From: Ignavibacteriota bacterium
GTDB lineage: Bacteria; Bacteroidota; Ignavibacteria; Kapaibacteriales; UBA2268
Assembly (NCBI GenBank): GCA_019637995.1
Contig: JAHBUQ010000001.1
Location: forward strand, 310,001 to 374,000
Length of the DNA: 64,000 nucleotides
Direction: 5' to 3'
Shown: piece after piece, positions 34,717 to 43,758 of the stretch
How the letters are laid out: every line of letters starts with the position of its first letter
How positions within the stretch are numbered: the first letter of the stretch is position 1
The notes under the pieces: model-generated
Seen by the model: only the letters and a program-made list of their open reading frames with translations
Database searches by the model: none
Told to the model about the DNA's origin: nothing
Position numbers and translations under genes: made by a program

Positions 34717-36165
34717 TTATTTGTTAATTTCATTTCTCATCACCATTTGGATGTAATCATCTTTAATATTACCAATCAGGTCATCAATTTCATTCAGTGT
34801 AACGATATAAGCATAAACCGACTGCAAGCGGTTTGTCTTTGCTTGTCTGAGTTGAGTTTCAGCTGTTAAGACTTCGAGCTGAGTTCTGGTACCGTTTGTA
34901 TAACCAATTGAGGCAATTTTCGCCGTTTTTTCAGCAAGTTCGACATTGCGGTCAGCAGAGATCAGGTTTTGCTTAACTCTGTCCAATTCGTTTAATTTAG
35001 TTTTAATTTGTAAAGTTACAAAATCACGAAGTTGGGATAACTGTTCCTCAGTTTTGATACGTTCAATTGTAGCTTGCTGAACCTTGTTTTTTGTTCTGTT
35101 ACCGTTGAAAAGATTCATTTGCAAGGCGACGCCTACCATTGATTGGCGATAATTCAAAAAATTAAAATCATCAGCCATGCCATTTAACGAGTAATTACCA
35201 AAAGCAGCAAGCGAGGGCCACCAGTCAGACCTGTCGAGATCAATGAAAGCTTCGTCAACTTCGATTTTTGATTCAAGTGTACGAATATCATTATTACGTT
35301 CATTTGCAATTTTGATTAAATCGTTTGCCTGAGCAACTGCAATTTCATTGTACACCAAACTACCATCAACATCAATTTCAGTATCTTTATCAAGTTTCAG
35401 AATCAGCTTAAGTCCTTCCTTGGAATTTTTTAAAGCATTTTCAGCCTCAAGTAAAGAAGGTTTAAAATTTTCGACCTGTACTTCCGCCTGAAGAACGTTG
35501 TATTCAGCTGCTATACCTTGGTCGTACATTGCTTTCACATTTTTATAGTGCTTTTGGAAATTGTCAAGACTGACATTCATTAAATCAACAACTTCTTTTG
35601 CAAGTACTATTCCGTAAAATGCTTGCTTAACTTGAAGGACTGTCTTAGAAACTTTGCTGTTCAGCATTTCCTGAGATGTCTGCAAATACTTGCCTGATGC
35701 TCCAATTCCTGTAAATACTGCGGAATTGAATAAAATCTGAGTAACTTCAAGTTTTGCTTCGTAATTGTTAGAAAGTGCAAATGCCTGAAGTACATTTCTC
35801 ATTGGAAGAAAATGATTTGGGTCTTTTGGAATAAGGTTTTCTGCTTCAAGAACTGAATATGTTGAGTTATTAAGCAATGCTTCAAAATCCGGAAATGGCA
35901 TTCTCGGTTTCTCAAGTAAGTGAGTGTAACTTGCTGAAAAATCAACTGAAGGTAAGGCATAGCCGAATGCTTCATTCACTGCAGATTGGGCTTTCTTTAC
36001 TTCAAGGAGTGCAATTCTTGTATCAGAATTATTCTGAAGTGCTGTCTTTATAGCATCATCCAATGTCAATATTTTGACCTGAGATTCTGCATCAAAGTTA
36101 TTCAAAATCAAAACTGAAATAACCAGAATTATGATTTTGAATTTATCAAAAATATTTTGAATCAT
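34717..36165 (-). CDS. TolC-family outer membrane efflux protein
   Basis: Outer-membrane factor of 482 residues that forms the exit duct of the efflux system. A signal peptide covers about 1-28. Two OEP repeats follow, each with the long helical hairpins of the family (LTLDDAIKTALQNNSDTRIALLEVKKAQSAV near 32; NAELAEKTAKIASIGYTNGTRTQLEVL-like region near 420). It lies between tetR and the adaptor gene with short gaps (33 and 22 bp) in one operon. Confidence 0.92.
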   Translation of the reverse strand: MIQNIFDKFKIIILVISVLILNNFDAESQVKILTLDDAIKTALQNNSDTRIALLEVKKAQSAVNEAFGYALPSVDFSASYTHLLEKPRMPFPDFEALLNNSTYSVLEAENLIPKDPNHFLPMRNVLQAFALSNNYEAKLEVTQILFNSAVFTGIGASGKYLQTSQEMLNSKVSKTVLQVKQAFYGIVLAKEVVDLMNVSLDNFQKHYKNVKAMYDQGIAAEYNVLQAEVQVENFKPSLLEAENALKNSKEGLKLILKLDKDTEIDVDGSLVYNEIAVAQANDLIKIANERNNDIRTLESKIEVDEAFIDLDRSDWWPSLAAFGNYSLNGMADDFNFLNYRQSMVGVALQMNLFNGNRTKNKVQQATIERIKTEEQLSQLRDFVTLQIKTKLNELDRVKQNLISADRNVELAEKTAKIASIGYTNGTRTQLEVLTAETQLRQAKTNRLQSVYAYIVTLNEIDDLIGNIKDDYIQMVMRNEINK

Positions 36166-36198
36166 GTTTTGTTTTACTCGTAAATTTATTTATTATAG

Positions 36199-36825
36199 TT
36201 AATTTCTTAATTTCGAAATATACTCATCCCGTGCCTGCTGAGTTAAAGCACCGGTCAGAAGAATTTCATAGAAGTTAGACAAAATATCATTTACAGATAA
36301 TGGAATATTTGTCAGAATCTCCGGTTTAAGCAAATTTCTTAATGCGTGAAAATGAATTATGTAAAAAACTTCTTCACTAATGTTTGGCTTAATATAACCT
36401 TGCTTTATACCGGCTTGATATACTCTGCGAAAATCATCAACTCGCTCAGCATCAAACCTTTCGCATTTCTCCCAGTATCCGGGTAGATGTAATTTCAAAT
36501 CATTAATAACTTCACCACTAAAATAAGAAGTATGCTCTATTATAATTTGCCAAAGATTTTTCAACTCATCTATAAATCTAAAATTATCACCGTCTGTCAT
36601 TCTTCCTATTACTTCCTGAATCTTCAGTCGAAAATTATTCAGAGCACTATCAATTATTTCATAAACAAGTTCATGTTTTGAACGAAATAATTCATAGAAA
36701 GTTCGTTTGCTTATACTAAGTTCAGCAGCTATATCGTCAATACGTAGGTTCTTGTAACCATTCTGCAAAAAAGCTGCTTCAGCGACCTTTAATATTCTTT
36801 TCTTTGTTTCTTCTCTTAAATTCAT
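36199..36825 (-). CDS. TetR/AcrR family transcriptional regulator
   Basis: Repressor of 208 residues. The ATG at 36825 gives MNLREETKKRILKVAEAAFL, the normal TetR start; an upstream in-frame start adds 13 residues with no support. The helix-turn-helix is at about 28-48 (LRIDDIAAELSISKRTFYELF), and a variable ligand-binding domain follows. It is the first gene of the efflux operon, so it probably represses that operon, including itself. A 17-bp palindrome 11 bp upstream of the start (36836-36852) is the likely operator. Confidence 0.9.
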   Translation of the reverse strand: MNLREETKKRILKVAEAAFLQNGYKNLRIDDIAAELSISKRTFYELFRSKHELVYEIIDSALNNFRLKIQEVIGRMTDGDNFRFIDELKNLWQIIIEHTSYFSGEVINDLKLHLPGYWEKCERFDAERVDDFRRVYQAGIKQGYIKPNISEEVFYIIHFHALRNLLKPEILTNIPLSVNDILSNFYEILLTGALTQQARDEYISKLRN

Positions 36826-36835
36826 ATATACCCAT

Positions 36836-36852
36836 AAAACTATTATAGTTTT
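36836..36852 (-). promoter_or_regulatory. Candidate TetR operator
   Basis: AAAACTAT-T-ATAGTTTT, a perfect dyad with 8-bp arms around one base, lies 11 bp upstream of the tetR start codon. Size and position fit the operator of an autoregulated TetR-family gene. The AT-rich composition raises the chance of coincidence. Confidence 0.5.
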
Positions 36853-36944
36853 TTCAGTTTTCATTGATATTGACGTTTCATATTATGAGAATATTATAAC
36901 AATTTTTATTACGAGAATAACTTAAAAAGGTTTCAAACATATAA

Positions 36945-36976
36945 AAAAAACGCTCCCGAATATATTTGGGAGCGTT
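36945..36976 (-). terminator. Rho-independent terminator of the LRR gene
   Basis: AACGCTCCC (36949-36957) and GGGAGCGTT (36968-36976) form a perfect 9-bp stem around a 10-nt loop. On the minus strand a run of T follows (36950-36943). It lies 26 bp past the LRR stop codon. Confidence 0.9.
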
Positions 36977-37002
36977 CCTAAAAATCTGTTAGATATGTTT
37001 TA

Positions 37003-38412
37003 TTAGAAAATAATTCTTGCTTTTGGGAGCATTTTCTTGACTGATTCTTTAGTTTCATCAGTTACAGGATTGCCCTTTAAGGTAATAACTCTCAGTTGTT
37101 GCAAATTATCAAGTCCTTGGGGAACATTTTTGATTTTGTTATCTGCAAGTGATAAATTTCTTAAATCCTTCATGCCGGATATTTCACTTGGTAGTACTGT
37201 AATCTCATTTTGATTTAGATTAAGAGTCTGTAATTTTTCCAACTTACTGATAGAAGCACCAATACTTGTAATTTTATTATCTGAAAAATCAATCTGAACA
37301 ATGCTTGTCATCTGAGTTAGAACATCAGGCAATTCTTTGAATTGATTGCTTTTAGCAGATAGTATTTTTAATGAAGCTAATTTTTCAAAACTTTTAGGGA
37401 GAGCAGAAATTTGATTTCCGTCAATATTAAGTTCCTGTAAATTTTCTATTGTAGTTATGACATCAGGTAATTCTTTTAAGCCGGTCGAACTTATAGTCAA
37501 GCTTCTTAAGGATGGTAACTTGGATATATGAGCCGGAAAATTTGTTAAACTATTTTCGCTGATATCAAGATGTGATAATTTTGGCATATTTGCAAAATCA
37601 TCTTCAAGACTGTTGAGGCTATTTTTTCTAAGGTTTAAGTGTCTTAAAGATGGTAATTCACCAAATTCTTTAGGAACAGAACTTAAGTTATTAGCCTCTA
37701 AATTTAGATTAGCAAGTGATTTTAAATTGATTATTTTAGAGTTGATAGTGTTTATTGAATTATTTGATAAGTTAAATATAGTCAAATATCTTGCTGAAAA
37801 GATGCACTCAGGTATTGAGCTTAGAGAATTTCCTGATAAATCCATTTCCCGAAGAGATTCCATAGGGGAAAATTCACCCTGCATTGAATTTATTTTATTT
37901 CCGTTGACTGCAAATTTTCTGAGTCGAACTAACTTATTTATATCTGCAGGGATGTTCGAAATTTCATTATTGGTGAATTCAAGTACTTCCAAATTCTGCA
38001 ATTGAAAAACTACAGCAGGTATATTAGCAAATTTGTTGTCATTCAACTTAAGCTCTCTAAGATTAGTTAATTGGGCAAGCTCTTTGGGTAAATCCGTAAG
38101 CTGATTATTGCTCAAATCCAATCTTTCAAGATCAATTAGCTCTTTAATTCTTGGTGTAAGACTTGTTAATGATTCCCCTCTGACAATTAAATTTTTGACA
38201 CCGGCAGGATTAGCCAGTGCATTATCTAAGGAGCCGGTAGCATTTCTACCTTTTTTTAAATCCTTCATTCTTTCCATTTTTTGCTCTCTCATTTTATCCA
38301 TTTTGGCTTTTCTGTCCAGTGGGGATTTAGATTTAGAGCTATCCTGAGCAGAAGCGGCTATAAAAATGAAAGAAAGAAATATAATTGTAATGCTAAAAAA
38401 TTTATAATTCAT
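37003..38412 (-). CDS. Exported leucine-rich repeat protein
   Basis: Protein of 469 residues with a signal peptide (about 1-22, ending ASAQ) and a basic linker (25-60). From residue 70 to 460 there are about 16-17 leucine-rich repeats of 23 residues, of the pattern LxxLxLxxNxLxxLPxxLxxL (for example LERLDLSNNQLTDLPKELAQ). There is no sorting domain or lipobox, so it is probably periplasmic or outer-membrane associated. LRRs bind proteins; the partner is unknown. It is a single gene with its own terminator. Confidence 0.85.
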   Translation of the reverse strand: MNYKFFSITIIFLSFIFIAASAQDSSKSKSPLDRKAKMDKMREQKMERMKDLKKGRNATGSLDNALANPAGVKNLIVRGESLTSLTPRIKELIDLERLDLSNNQLTDLPKELAQLTNLRELKLNDNKFANIPAVVFQLQNLEVLEFTNNEISNIPADINKLVRLRKFAVNGNKINSMQGEFSPMESLREMDLSGNSLSSIPECIFSARYLTIFNLSNNSINTINSKIINLKSLANLNLEANNLSSVPKEFGELPSLRHLNLRKNSLNSLEDDFANMPKLSHLDISENSLTNFPAHISKLPSLRSLTISSTGLKELPDVITTIENLQELNIDGNQISALPKSFEKLASLKILSAKSNQFKELPDVLTQMTSIVQIDFSDNKITSIGASISKLEKLQTLNLNQNEITVLPSEISGMKDLRNLSLADNKIKNVPQGLDNLQQLRVITLKGNPVTDETKESVKKMLPKARIIF

Positions 38413-38515
38413 ACTAAAATCCTAAAGTTTTGTAGTTCAATATACATTAGACGTGTGAGAAAAAAAAATGTTAACTTGATTAATTGAAATTTTACAATTC
38501 ATTACAAATGGGCTA

Positions 38516-39829
38516 TCAATCAAGTATGAAAGAATTTGTGGTTCGAACTTTTACAATCACTTTTGTAAATTTGTTTAATTCGCTCTCTATCAGGATTTTA
38601 CCATTGTGCAAATCAACAATTTTGTAAGCTATTGCAAGCCCCAGTCCCAGTCCCTGTTGTTCGTGTTTATTTCTTTCAAATTGTACATAAGCGTCAATTT
38701 GGTTCAGAAACTCATCAGGAATTCCGGCACCCAAATCATGAATAGTCAATTTGTAAAACTCGCCTTCAATTGATGAATAAATATCTATTTTAGTACCTTT
38801 CTCCGAGTATTTCAAAGCGTTGTCAACAAGTTCATCTACTAATTTAGCTAAATATTCTTCGCCCATTAAAATTGTTGCAGATACCAGATTGATTGATATG
38901 TCATCTACTCTTTCATACGCCATTGCCTTTATCTGAGTTTGCTCAAAAATAATGGAGTCGCAATAAGGTGAAATTTGGGTTTGAAGTTTTTCGATTTCCT
39001 TGAGTGATGTTGAAATAATTGACAAACGTGTATGATAAATAAAATTCTCGAATAAATTTCTAAGTCTGTTTGCAGATGTATTAATGTCAGCAATGATTTC
39101 AAGTACATCGTTTCTGTCGGTATCTTTTATTCCATTAGACTGTGTTATAAAACTATTCAGATAGTTCGTCATACCAAGAATTTCATTAATTGGAGTGCGG
39201 ACTTCATGTGGTATAGACATACTTAAATTGGACTTAAGAGACTCGATTTTGTCTCCAAGTGCTTTATTGTTTTCAACTAACTCCATTGTTCTTGAAGCTA
39301 TTAGCTGGTCTAATAATTCTTTTGTCTGTTTTTGTTTGAGGTATAATTCTTTATTTTCCAATATATTAGCAAGACTGTTGCAGAACATATTCAGTAAATT
39401 TATATAGTTTAATGTAATAACATTGAAATCTGATTTTGAAGTCAATATAAAAACACCTACTACCTTTTGTGTACTAATAAGAGGTAAAAACAAATTCCAA
39501 ACTTTAAATTCTTTCATCTCGCATAATGAGTACCTGCCTGTTTGGACAGCAAGCCCTACAGAGCCGCTGTCCAGGCAAAATTGGAGGCTTTCGCGATATA
39601 ATTTATTGCTTTCTTTAGGATAGTTGAAATTTAAATTGAATTCAAAATTATCATGGTTCATTTTTAAAAAAGCAACTGATTCTACATTTGGAAACTTGCA
39701 GAGGTATTTTGTTGATTCTTTAATAATATTGCCCGAATATGTTTTGTTGCTTATGATACCAAGAAGACTTGATGATTCATTCATAATCAAGCTAAATTGT
39801 TCATCTATATGTATTAGTTCTTTTGACAT
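38516..39829 (-). CDS. Soluble sensor histidine kinase with N-terminal GAF-like domain
   Basis: Histidine kinase of 437 residues without transmembrane segments. Residues 15-160 resemble a GAF domain, and a coiled coil runs from 160 to 200. The H-box SIPHEVRTPINEILGM has phospho-acceptor His208. The ATPase domain has N-box LVDELVDNALKYS, G1 LGAGIP and G2 GLGLGLAIAYKIV. No response regulator is adjacent. It is the last gene of a three-gene run with an HDOD protein and a DUF3391-like protein, one base after the HDOD gene ends. This suggests a shared signalling role. Confidence 0.87.
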   Translation of the reverse strand: MSKELIHIDEQFSLIMNESSSLLGIISNKTYSGNIIKESTKYLCKFPNVESVAFLKMNHDNFEFNLNFNYPKESNKLYRESLQFCLDSGSVGLAVQTGRYSLCEMKEFKVWNLFLPLISTQKVVGVFILTSKSDFNVITLNYINLLNMFCNSLANILENKELYLKQKQTKELLDQLIASRTMELVENNKALGDKIESLKSNLSMSIPHEVRTPINEILGMTNYLNSFITQSNGIKDTDRNDVLEIIADINTSANRLRNLFENFIYHTRLSIISTSLKEIEKLQTQISPYCDSIIFEQTQIKAMAYERVDDISINLVSATILMGEEYLAKLVDELVDNALKYSEKGTKIDIYSSIEGEFYKLTIHDLGAGIPDEFLNQIDAYVQFERNKHEQQGLGLGLAIAYKIVDLHNGKILIESELNKFTKVIVKVRTTNSFILD

Positions 39830-40684
39830 TTAAACCTTTAATTGTAATATACTGTTAGCCATATTAAATGCAACATTAATTTCTTCATACTTACTTTTTA
39901 AGGTACCTGCAGAAAAATTTAAAATATTCCAAATTTCAAATGCAGGTTCAGGAATATAATTATCACCGGTATTTCCTAATTTCATCAAACAGGCAATAAT
40001 ATTTGCAAGATGTACGCAAGCCAACAACGAATCAGTACGATTGCTGTATTTGCCACGCTCATGATACTCGATTGTGTTAATCAATGCAGTTGGCAAATTC
40101 CATTTTCTGGCGAGTTCAGCACCAACTTGTTCATGGGTCATCCCAAATTTGTTTAATTCAAATTTACTAATAGAAATTTTCGCATTTGATGCAAGTTCAA
40201 TTATTTCGGAATATTCATTTGGAAAAAAATGAATATAAAAAAGCTTTCCGATATCATGGATTATACCTGCTATAAAATAATTCTCTACATCCTTGATACC
40301 TAATGAATTTGCTAAAATTCTTGATGTTACAGCAACACCAATTGAATGCTTCCACAAGTCAATAACATTAAACTTGTCTGCATTATTGATTTTATCGAAA
40401 ACATCCATTACTGAAAGTGCAAGCAGAATATTTTTTACTTCATTAAATCCAAGATATAAAATTGCCTGATTGACTGTCGTGATTTGACTTTTTATTCCAA
40501 AAAGGGGAGAATTTACTACTTTTAAAAGTTTGATTACTGAAGCCTGGTCTTTCATTATTACATCAGCTAAATCCTGAATAGATGACCTTGGATTAGATAT
40601 TACAGTCATCAACGACGTATAAATTGTCGGTAATGTCGGAAACTGATTAGATTTATATAAGTAGTAATTAACTTTATCAATCAT
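39830..40684 (-). CDS. HDOD domain signalling protein
   Basis: HDOD (metal-dependent hydrolase-related output) protein of 284 residues. AGGAG precedes the ATG at 40684. The HDOD core is clear: FPTLPTIYTSLMTVISNPRSS, LADVIMKDQASVIKLLKVVNSPLFG, then FIAGIIHDIGKLFYIHFFP and HEQVGAELARKWNLP. The HDIGK segment resembles the catalytic HD motif of true HD phosphohydrolases, so residual activity cannot be excluded. Its start overlaps the upstream gene by 8 bp, and its stop abuts the kinase gene. Confidence 0.87.
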   Translation of the reverse strand: MIDKVNYYLYKSNQFPTLPTIYTSLMTVISNPRSSIQDLADVIMKDQASVIKLLKVVNSPLFGIKSQITTVNQAILYLGFNEVKNILLALSVMDVFDKINNADKFNVIDLWKHSIGVAVTSRILANSLGIKDVENYFIAGIIHDIGKLFYIHFFPNEYSEIIELASNAKISISKFELNKFGMTHEQVGAELARKWNLPTALINTIEYHERGKYSNRTDSLLACVHLANIIACLMKLGNTGDNYIPEPAFEIWNILNFSAGTLKSKYEEINVAFNMANSILQLKV

Positions 40685-41009
40685 TGTCACTCCTGTCAAA
40701 TTGATGTGCAAGGCTAATTACCCCTAATTCAAAAAGGTCCTTTTCAGCGTCGTTTCGAGGCTTCCATGTAAGTATTTTAGCAAGTTCAGCTCGCGCTAAA
40801 ATTATCTGATCTTCACTCAACTCTGTTGCCTCATCACCATCATCCGAGAGTACTCTGACGAATTGAATGTTCCATGTTTTTAATATTCCAATATGCCGGG
40901 ATGTAATTTCTACACCACTATTAATAAGAGTCTGACCCATTGTATTTACAACAGGTTCAGCAAGTATTAATCCAGGCTCAAGAACATCTAATGATAAATT
41001 TATTGGCAT
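40677..41009 (-). CDS. DUF3391-like / HD-GYP-associated N-terminal domain as a separate protein
   Basis: Protein of 110 residues. The segment LSLDVLEPGLILAEPVVNTMGQTLINSGVEITSRHIGIL matches the beta-rich domain that precedes HD-GYP or HDOD domains in larger proteins. The rest is a short acidic helical tail. It heads the operon with the HDOD and kinase genes and overlaps the HDOD gene by 8 bp. It may be a detached regulatory domain that works with the HDOD protein (inference). Confidence 0.7.
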   Translation of the reverse strand: MPINLSLDVLEPGLILAEPVVNTMGQTLINSGVEITSRHIGILKTWNIQFVRVLSDDGDEATELSEDQIILARAELAKILTWKPRNDAEKDLFELGVISLAHQFDRSDND

Positions 41010-41210
41010 AGAATTATAAAATTTACTTATAAATTATTTCAAATATATCAAAAATCAAACCAAAAAAACGATTTTTAATTAAAATATTTGAAAATAAATT
41101 CAATTTTTTCAAATATTATTGGAATTTGGGGGGCATATTAAGTTGATATTGTGATAACACATAAAGTCTTTCTTCATTGCTATGGTTTGTTATGGAGTGA
41201 TATGAAACAT

Positions 41211-43595
41211 TTACATTTTGACAAATTTTTCTACTTTATGACCTATCCTTAAAAAATACACACCTGTTGGCAGTTGGGAAATGTTGATTCTATTATTGCC
41301 TGCAATCAGTGATATTTGAACTACTTCCAAACCCAAGAAATCAAATATCTGGACTTTATCTGCTGCTTCATTGGGCTTAAGCCCTTTGTTATAGAAGTTT
41401 ATTATAATATAATCGCTTGCTGGATTGGGGTAAATAGTTATGCTGTTTTCTTTATCAAAAATACTGCTTACTAAATCATTATCCGGTAATATAATTCCTT
41501 CAGGCTTATATGCTGTATTTGTAACTTTCATTTTATTTGACCAGACTTCACCACAGTCATTTCGGAATAAATACTGATAGACACCCGGTTTAACATTATT
41601 TTCCTTACCTCCGAATAAAAAACCATAATCATTGTTATAAAGGTTATTCCTAAATTTTGTACCCTCGTGAATTTTTACTTTATCCAAATATACTTCATAA
41701 TCCAGAAAAGGACCGTTTGAAATGACGGATGCAAAAATTTGCTTAATATAATCTCCATCATTGGTAAGTTCATTTGGAAAATCTTTTTGTATAAAAGGAG
41801 CAGTTATTACTTCAACAAATACTTTCGAATACAATGTTTTAGTATTTGAATTTTTATCAACAGTCCAAACAAGATAATTACCATGGTCTTCGATTTTCAA
41901 ATTCCGGATAATTAATTTACTGGATTCAACATTTTTTATTCTGTCTGTTTCTTGTAGTTCTTTGCCGTCAAATTCCCAAATATAAGAATAATTCTCACCT
42001 AAATCTTTTACTTCGATAGCTATATCCTTACCAATGCAACTGTATAATTCATTATAATCCCAAGCAACATAAACAGAATCTGTCCAGGTTACACCGCACT
42101 CATTTTCAATTTTACATCTGTACCAGCCCACATCTTCAGGTACAGATGCTCTTGGTGGAGGAGGATATAATGAAGGGTAGGGCGGACAACTGTCAATTCC
42201 AAGCCAGTAGTCTGATCTATGGCAAGTCTTTCTTGCCTGTTTACCGTTTCTATACCATGTGTACATACAACCTACATCGTTTTTTACGATAACATCAATG
42301 TATGTTTGTCCGAAAAACTTGTTTGTTCTGTCTTTAATGAAGGTATTTCTTGGTTGTTCGTAAATTTTGGGCAACATATTGAGTTCAAGAACAAAATGCT
42401 CACTTCTTTTAGAAACTTTTTTTTCTACCCATGTTACAAGCACATAATATATATTGAAATCTTCATCATAGTCAGTATTTTTTATTGTTAACTCTCTTGT
42501 TTGTGTTCCGATAAATTTTTCACTTTCAATAAGTTTTTTAAAACCGGATTTATACCATTGATATGTAAATGTACCTTCGACTTCGGTTACAACCGTTGCT
42601 TTAAAGGTGACATCCTGACCTTCACAGCCATAAAAATCCGGCGACACTTTAATAATCTCAAATCGGGATTCATCACCAATTTCGCAGCTAACAGTATCAG
42701 AGCCGCATAATCCATCGGCAACACAATAATATGTAGTTCGGTCACTCCACACAAGTTTTGTAATTTCCAAATCCTGAGATTTTGTACCTATATACTTCTT
42801 GCCCTCTTTCAATTCAAGCCTAATCGTATCAGGAATAAAGGTTTTTGGTGGTTTGAAAGTATAAATTATTGTATCTTTAAACCATCTGAATTTAACATTA
42901 TTTATTTCGGGTTCATTATTGCCATGAAGTAAGGCAGTCATTGTTGCGGATTTATTGTATTCCCAGAAAACCTCTTCCGGTCTTGTAGTAAATTCTGTAG
43001 GAGTTGCAACATAAACACTGATTGGTTTGCTTTGTGCTATATCGCAAGGACTATTTGATTTTATTTTGCATACATACGTGCCTGACATGGAGTAATCGGC
43101 ATTTGAATATCTCAATACGCTGCTAACAGCTCCGTCAACAGGATTATTGTCTCTATACCATTGATATGATAAATTATATCCAAGTGCATCAACCTGTAAG
43201 TAGATATCATCACCTGAGCATACCTGAACTGATTGTGTCTGATGTAGAATTTCTGTTTCACTAAAAATTGTTATACCATGGAATTCATCATATATTTCAG
43301 GATTATTTTTATCACTGACTTTTACTGAAAGCGTTGTATTGAGGTATTCTGCATCATTTACAGTCCAGACGAAGGTATTATTATTAATCTGATAGTTTAA
43401 TACAAAATTGTATTTTGTATCATTTTCATTTTTTATTTCTACAATCACATCTGCTGTCGAACCTTCCCACTTGATTACAATAGGCGTTGTCCTGCATAAT
43501 TCCTGTATATCAGCAGGGTAATAAATATTTATTCCTTCAGAAAATGCCTTATTTACTAATATTAAAAATATAAATATGTAAATGATTATTTTCAT
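41211..43595 (-). CDS. T9SS-secreted protein with Ig-like domains, paralogue A
   Basis: Predicted secreted protein of 794 residues. Signal peptide about 1-19 (ending AFS). About five Ig-like beta-sandwich units follow, each with paired Cys and the motif YxCKI or YYCVA (GTYVCKIKSNSPC near 172, TTYYCVADGLCG near 290, GWYRCKIENECGV near 500). The sorting domain covers about 710-794 (IYPNPASDYIIINF ... VEKFVKM). The neighbour at 43759-46101 is a close paralogue with the same layout, so the pair arose by tandem duplication. The coding DNA for the NKGLKPN loop is a palindromic word (41369-41388). Likely an adhesin or structural surface protein. Confidence 0.85.
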   Translation of the reverse strand: MKIIIYIFIFLILVNKAFSEGINIYYPADIQELCRTTPIVIKWEGSTADVIVEIKNENDTKYNFVLNYQINNNTFVWTVNDAEYLNTTLSVKVSDKNNPEIYDEFHGITIFSETEILHQTQSVQVCSGDDIYLQVDALGYNLSYQWYRDNNPVDGAVSSVLRYSNADYSMSGTYVCKIKSNSPCDIAQSKPISVYVATPTEFTTRPEEVFWEYNKSATMTALLHGNNEPEINNVKFRWFKDTIIYTFKPPKTFIPDTIRLELKEGKKYIGTKSQDLEITKLVWSDRTTYYCVADGLCGSDTVSCEIGDESRFEIIKVSPDFYGCEGQDVTFKATVVTEVEGTFTYQWYKSGFKKLIESEKFIGTQTRELTIKNTDYDEDFNIYYVLVTWVEKKVSKRSEHFVLELNMLPKIYEQPRNTFIKDRTNKFFGQTYIDVIVKNDVGCMYTWYRNGKQARKTCHRSDYWLGIDSCPPYPSLYPPPPRASVPEDVGWYRCKIENECGVTWTDSVYVAWDYNELYSCIGKDIAIEVKDLGENYSYIWEFDGKELQETDRIKNVESSKLIIRNLKIEDHGNYLVWTVDKNSNTKTLYSKVFVEVITAPFIQKDFPNELTNDGDYIKQIFASVISNGPFLDYEVYLDKVKIHEGTKFRNNLYNNDYGFLFGGKENNVKPGVYQYLFRNDCGEVWSNKMKVTNTAYKPEGIILPDNDLVSSIFDKENSITIYPNPASDYIIINFYNKGLKPNEAADKVQIFDFLGLEVVQISLIAGNNRINISQLPTGVYFLRIGHKVEKFVKM
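41369..41388. repeat. In-frame palindrome in the 41211 sorting domain
   Basis: A perfect 12-bp core GGGCTTAAGCCC (41373-41384) lies inside a 20-bp imperfect palindrome (CATT ... TTTG flanks, two mismatches). It encodes NKGLKP at the same place as the palindromes of the other sorting domains. Confidence 0.75.
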
Positions 43596-43758
43596 AATTG
43601 CTCCAAATCATTTTTTCGATATTTCAATATATCATCAATTTGACAATTGAAAAGTCATTTTGTAATATTCATTTCAAAAATAAATATTTACTAAACATAA
43701 ATTTTAAAAAAACTATTTTTCATTTCGTATATAAATAAAATTACCCAAATACAAAAGC

